Shown here piece by piece: positions 60,929 through 64,000 of a stretch of 64,000 nucleotides of DNA (positions are counted from its first letter, which is position 1; each line of letters opens with the position of its first letter). The notes under the pieces were generated by a model. That model made no database searches and had not been told where the DNA came from. It saw nothing but the letters and a program-made list of their open reading frames with translations. The position numbers and the translations under genes are program-made. The DNA comes from Deinococcus sp045062605 (GTDB lineage: Bacteria; Deinococcota; Deinococci; Deinococcales; Deinococcaceae), in contig NZ_JBJGDW010000009.1 of the NCBI RefSeq assembly GCF_045062605.1, positions 21,613 to 85,612 on the forward strand. Reading direction: 5' to 3'.

Positions 60929-61780
60929 ATGTATCTGAAACGGACCAAGCCCGGCCTGTACTACCTTCAGCGCACGCTGTTTTACCTGCTGGTGATCGTG
61001 ATCACCCTGTATCTGCTGCTGCCCTTCGGCTGGGCCGTGCTGACCAGTTTCCGGCGGGCCACCGATCTGTTCCTGCCGCCGCTGCAATTCGCCTTCGCGC
61101 CCACCACCCTGGACAATTACACCCAGGTCTTCGCCAACGCCAGCTTCCGGCGCGGACTGTTTTTCAGCACCATCGTCGCCGTGGGCGCGGTGGCCGTCAG
61201 CCTGCTGTTCGGCAGTTTCGCCGCCTACGCGCTGGGGCGCTTCCGCTTCCGGGGCAAGCAGTTCATCATGTACATCATTCTGGCGGTCAGCGTGTTTCCG
61301 CAGATCGCCGTGCTGGGCGGGCTGTTCACACTGATCACGCGCTTCAACCTGTTCGACAACCCGATTGGCCTGATGGTCTCGTACCTGATCTTCACCATTC
61401 CGTTTACCGTATGGGTGCTGACTTCCTTCGTGCGCGACATCCCCGGTGAGCTGGAGGAAGCCGCGCTGGTGGACGGCGCAAGCCCGCTGCAAACGCTGTT
61501 CAAGGTGCTGTTTCCGGTCATGATGCCCGCGCTGGTGACCACCGGCCTGCTGGCCTTTATCAACGCCTGGAACGAGTATCTGTTCGCCCTAACCTTCATG
61601 AGCACCAACCGCACTGTGCCCGTGGTCATCGCCAACTACTCCGGCGCGTCGCAGTTTGACCAGCCGTGGGGGCCGATCATGGCCGCCAGCATCGTGGTGA
61701 CCATTCCGCTGATCACGCTGGTCTTGGTCTTCCAGCGCAACATCGTCTCCGGCCTGACGGCAGGAGCGGTCAAGGGCTAG
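60929..61780 (+). CDS. Sugar ABC transporter permease (MalG type)
   Basis: A 283-residue permease pairing with the preceding gene. Membrane segments include LLVIVITLYLLLPFGWAVLTSF and LFFSTIVAVGAVAVSLLFGSFAAYALGRF. The EAA loop is IPGELEEAALVDGASPLQTLFKVLFPVMMPALVTTGLLAFINAWNEYLFAL. An AGGAGGAAG site precedes the ATG. A strong terminator follows, closing the operon. Confidence 0.93.
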   Translation: MYLKRTKPGLYYLQRTLFYLLVIVITLYLLLPFGWAVLTSFRRATDLFLPPLQFAFAPTTLDNYTQVFANASFRRGLFFSTIVAVGAVAVSLLFGSFAAYALGRFRFRGKQFIMYIILAVSVFPQIAVLGGLFTLITRFNLFDNPIGLMVSYLIFTIPFTVWVLTSFVRDIPGELEEAALVDGASPLQTLFKVLFPVMMPALVTTGLLAFINAWNEYLFALTFMSTNRTVPVVIANYSGASQFDQPWGPIMAASIVVTIPLITLVLVFQRNIVSGLTAGAVKG

Positions 61781-61799
61781 CCTCATTTCTGGACGAAAG

Positions 61800-61829
61800 C
61801 GCCTCTCCGGCTACCGGGGAGGCGGTTTT
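61800..61829 (+). terminator. Sugar importer operon terminator
   Basis: CGCCTCTCCGG (61800-61810) pairs with CCGGGGAGGCG (61814-61824), one G-U wobble, 3-nt loop, followed by G and four T (61826-61829). Confidence 0.88.
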
Positions 61830-61841
61830 CTTTGTTCATTT

Positions 61842-62261
61842 TCAGTTCAATCGCCTGACCCGCTCCTGCCCTGAACCCGCGTACCTATCTGCCACGCCAC
61901 GCAGCATCTGCCGGGCCAGGGTGATCAGCTCATCCTCGCCCGCACCCTCCAGGCGGAAGCTGCCGCCGTCGCCGTACTCGCCCTGAAAGGCCCCGCCCAC
62001 CCGGCGCACGCGCACCAGCACCTCGCACAGGCCCAGACGCAGCCAGGCGGCATGAAACCCCCCGGTGGGCACGGGGCGCAGGCGGTTGGCGGGGTCCACG
62101 GTGAAGTCCAGCGTCACGTTGTTCAGCGGCAACCCCGGCCCGCTGGCGGCGCGCAAGGCATGGTACAGCGCGTTCAGGAATGCCTCGCAGGCGCGCTCCT
62201 CAGCCTGCCGCTCGTGGGCGTGGCGGCGAATGGCGGCCTGAAGCTCGTCGAACTCGCTCAT
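61842..62261 (-). CDS. Hypothetical soluble protein
   Basis: A 139-residue protein with no family I can name. The N-terminal 40 residues look helical and charged (FDELQAAIRRHAHERQAEERACEAFLNALYHALRAA). The middle is beta-rich (LNNVTLDFTVDPANRLRPVPTGGFHAAWLRLGLCEVLVRVRRV), followed by GEYGDGGSFRLEGAGEDELITLARQML. Codon choice matches neighbours. The 3' end faces the sugar importer terminator; no clear promoter is visible before the ATG. Confidence 0.7.
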   Translation of the reverse strand: MSEFDELQAAIRRHAHERQAEERACEAFLNALYHALRAASGPGLPLNNVTLDFTVDPANRLRPVPTGGFHAAWLRLGLCEVLVRVRRVGGAFQGEYGDGGSFRLEGAGEDELITLARQMLRGVADRYAGSGQERVRRLN

Positions 62262-62358
62262 TGAAGGTCACTTGCGCGTGGCATCTCAGCCGTATTCCTA
62301 TCACGCCAGCGCGGACGGGCGATATTAGGATTTGATCATCGGCGGTATGCTGCGGCGC

Positions 62359-63567
62359 GTGACTGCCGCCCCTCACCCTGCGCCCACCCTGTTCATCTCC
62401 AACGGCACGGCGGAAGACCTGATCGGGGCGCGACTGGCCGGGCTGCTGACGGGCGAGATTCGCTCTGCCCCACTCGTCGGGGAAGGCCGGGCTTACGCCG
62501 CCGCCGAGGCCAACCGCGTGGGCCGGGTCCTGCACCTGCCCAGCGGCGGCTTTCCCTTCGGCAGCCTGAACAACTTGAAGGCAGATTTGAGGGCCGGGCT
62601 GATCGGTGATTCGCTGGGGCAGTGGAGAGACGCCGTGCGCGGGGCCAGAGGCGCGGGCGCAGTCGTCGTCGTGGGCGACGCCTACGCGCTGATGGTGGGA
62701 ACCGTTGCGGCGAGAATTAACAAACTCCCTTTGATTCATGTTCAGACACTGCTGAGCGCACAGTATCTGGATGGTCTGGGCCTGCGCGGGGCCTTGCGAG
62801 AACTGAACGCGCTGGGGGCCAACCTGCCCATGCCCTACGAACTGCGGCTGGCACGCGGGGCAGACGCCGTATTCGTGCGCGACGCCGCCACCCAGCGCCA
62901 CTACCGGCGTCGCGGCGTCCCGGCCCGCTTTGCCGGAAGTTTCGCGATGGACGTGCTGGACAGGCCAGAGCATGAACTGAATCTGCCACCGGGCCGTCCA
63001 GTGCTGGCCCTGTTGCCCGGTTCGCGGGAGGATCACCGTGAAAGCTTGCCCGTGATGCTGCGCGCCGCCGCGCTCCTTCCCGAAGTCGCAGCGCTGGTGG
63101 CCTGGCCGCACGACTGGGAGGCGGTCACGCTACCGGACGGCTGGACGCTGGAGATTCGCAACGACGCGGAGGCGCTGGCCACGGGCGAGGGCGCAAGCAT
63201 CCGCCTGCTGCGCGGGGCATTCGGCGCAGTGGCGCAGGCGGCGGACATAGCCATCGGCACGTCGGGCACAGCGAACGAGCAACTGGCCGGGCTGGGCGTT
63301 CCCGTGGTCGCCTTTGCCACGAGCGGCCCGCAGTACACCGAGGGCTTTGCGAGGCGGCAGGGGCGTCTGCTGGGCGCGGCGCTCCGGGTGGTGGGGGCGG
63401 ACCCCCAGGAACTGGCGGCAGAGGTCAGATCAACACTTGGCAACGGCTCAAAGCGGGCACGGGCGGCGCTGGACGGATTGACCCGCATCGGCCCGGCGGG
63501 GGCCTTGCCTGTTATCGCGGCAGAGATCGAGCGGCTGGCACGGGATAAAAAAGACGCCCGGCGCTAA
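62359..63567 (+). CDS. Lipid-A-disaccharide synthase-related glycosyltransferase
   Basis: A 402-residue GT-B-type protein of the lipid-A-disaccharide-synthase-related family known from cyanobacteria and Deinococcus. Features are LFISNGTAEDLIGARLAGLL, VVVVGDAYALMVGTVAARINKLPLIHVQTLLS, VLALLPGSREDH and IAIGTSGTANEQLAGLGVPVVAFATSGPQYT. Deinococcus lacks lipid A, so the substrate is some other glycolipid. I choose GTG 62359 because TATGCT ends 7 nt before it (leaderless); ATG 62347 lies inside that box and TTG 62332 is upstream of it. Confidence 0.9.
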   Translation: MTAAPHPAPTLFISNGTAEDLIGARLAGLLTGEIRSAPLVGEGRAYAAAEANRVGRVLHLPSGGFPFGSLNNLKADLRAGLIGDSLGQWRDAVRGARGAGAVVVVGDAYALMVGTVAARINKLPLIHVQTLLSAQYLDGLGLRGALRELNALGANLPMPYELRLARGADAVFVRDAATQRHYRRRGVPARFAGSFAMDVLDRPEHELNLPPGRPVLALLPGSREDHRESLPVMLRAAALLPEVAALVAWPHDWEAVTLPDGWTLEIRNDAEALATGEGASIRLLRGAFGAVAQAADIAIGTSGTANEQLAGLGVPVVAFATSGPQYTEGFARRQGRLLGAALRVVGADPQELAAEVRSTLGNGSKRARAALDGLTRIGPAGALPVIAAEIERLARDKKDARR

Positions 63568-63578
63568 GGCCAGACGTC
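63547..63578 (-). terminator. Terminator of the 63592-63873 gene
   Basis: On the minus strand GACGTCTGGC (63578-63569) pairs with GCCGGGCGTC (63562-63553) with two G-U wobbles, followed by six T (63552-63547). It overlaps the 3' end of the convergent glycosyltransferase gene. Confidence 0.75.
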
Positions 63579-63591
63579 CGGTTAAAAAAGC

Positions 63592-63873
63592 TCAGCGCGT
63601 GATGTCCTCGTCGGCGTCGCCCATGTTGGTGCTGGGCGGGTCGCTGGCGTCCATGGTCTGGGCCACCGCCACGTCCTGCTTATCCATGCCGCGTTCCTTG
63701 TAGGAATCGGCCTCACGGCTCTCGGCCTTGACCTCGGCGTCCAGTTCCTCCAGCTCTTCCTGGGGGTCAACGTGGCCCATGAACTGCAACTCCACATTGG
63801 TGGGTTCAGGCTTGCCGTCCGTATCGGTGTTGCCGGGCAGCTTCCCGCCTGAGCGATCATCATTCTGGGTCAT
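63592..63873 (-). CDS. Small acidic hypothetical protein (leaderless)
   Basis: A 93-residue hydrophilic, probably disordered protein rich in Asp and Glu (VDPQEELEELDAEVKAESREADSY, MDASDPPSTNMGDADEDI). No family recognised. TAGCGT ends 6 nt before the ATG, a leaderless start. The sequence from the -10 to codon five nearly matches that of the DUF2171 gene at 3635 (GGGGGC, then MTQND), though the rest of the proteins differ. The 64-kb neighbourhood gives no functional clue. Confidence 0.65.
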   Translation of the reverse strand: MTQNDDRSGGKLPGNTDTDGKPEPTNVELQFMGHVDPQEELEELDAEVKAESREADSYKERGMDKQDVAVAQTMDASDPPSTNMGDADEDITR

Positions 63874-63969
63874 GCCCCCACGCTACCAAGCCGGGCTGAG
63901 AACGCACCTGAGACATTCCTTTATATAACCAGTTGTGCGGGTTGAGATTCAGAGACTGAAGGAGGCGAG

Positions 63970-64000
63970 ATGCATTCTGAAGGCATCTTCGCCTGTCCAG
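63970..64000 (+). CDS. Possible 5' end of a gene running out of the window
   Basis: AAGGAGG (63959-63965) lies 4 nt before an ATG at 63970 that opens MHSEGIFACP and is cut by the window end. AGATGC..GCATCT can form a small hairpin over the start. Too little sequence remains to identify the product. Confidence 0.35.
   Translation, partial: MHSEGIFACP

Overview
The window is a GC-rich bacterial chromosome segment that I assign to Deinococcus. The grounds are amylosucrase beside a DUF2171 protein, the CsaB/DUF5693 pair, a lipid-A-disaccharide-synthase-like protein without an Lpx pathway, a single-chain acyl-ACP desaturase, and promoter architecture: about 19 genes have a TANNNT -10 box ending 6-7 nt before the start codon, the leaderless-mRNA layout described in this genus. 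There are no rRNA, tRNA, CRISPR or transposase genes that I can see.

Layout. 1-11.2 kb: SDR oxidoreductase, amylosucrase with a LacI-type operator, DUF2171 protein, 3-methyladenine DNA glycosylase, MeaB plus methylmalonyl-CoA mutase, a small membrane protein behind a possible leaderless mini-ORF, then CsaB (cell-wall pyruvylation) and DUF5693. 11.5-12.8 kb: three genes joined by ATGA overlaps, read here as a toxin-antitoxin-chaperone operon (BrnT-like toxin, ribbon-helix-helix antitoxin, SecB-like chaperone); the last gene is AT-rich. 12.9-19.3 kb: MiaB, a small lipoprotein, and a peptide ABC importer (binding protein and two permeases, no ATPases). 19.4-23.1 kb: a run of nuclease-type genes (two Uma2, one DUF559, one AT-rich OLD-family ATPase-TOPRIM protein) interrupted by a short MITE-like repeat whose second copy lies near 27 kb. 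23.2-30.3 kb: aconitase, a plasmid/phage-like DNA-binding-type protein, gamma-glutamyltransferase, BMP-family binding protein. 30.5-33.4 kb: an envelope redox cluster (MsrP, MsrQ, thioredoxin-like lipoprotein, DsbD-N-like protein). 33.4-49.8 kb: IlvE, glycogen branching enzyme with a long disordered basic tail, peroxiredoxin, acyl-ACP desaturase, ChrA, HisC, a TetR regulator, UppP, a phosphotransferase, quinone oxidoreductase, IspE, IspD, UbiX, and a sirtuin. 49.8-54.3 kb: a DUF4160/DUF2442-HTH pair, DinB, an unusual serine protease-endonuclease I fusion, and a methionine-rich secreted protein. 54.5-64 kb: SerS, GatC, an ABC exporter, a trehalose/maltose-type ABC importer, a lipid-A-disaccharide-synthase-related protein and small unknowns.

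The most interesting parts are the putative BrnT/RHH/SecB-like operon, the leaderless mini-ORFs coupled to downstream genes at 7947 and 48998, the protease-nuclease fusion at 51698-53665, and the nuclease island with its inverted-repeat element. Function calls come from motif reading only; no database search was run.
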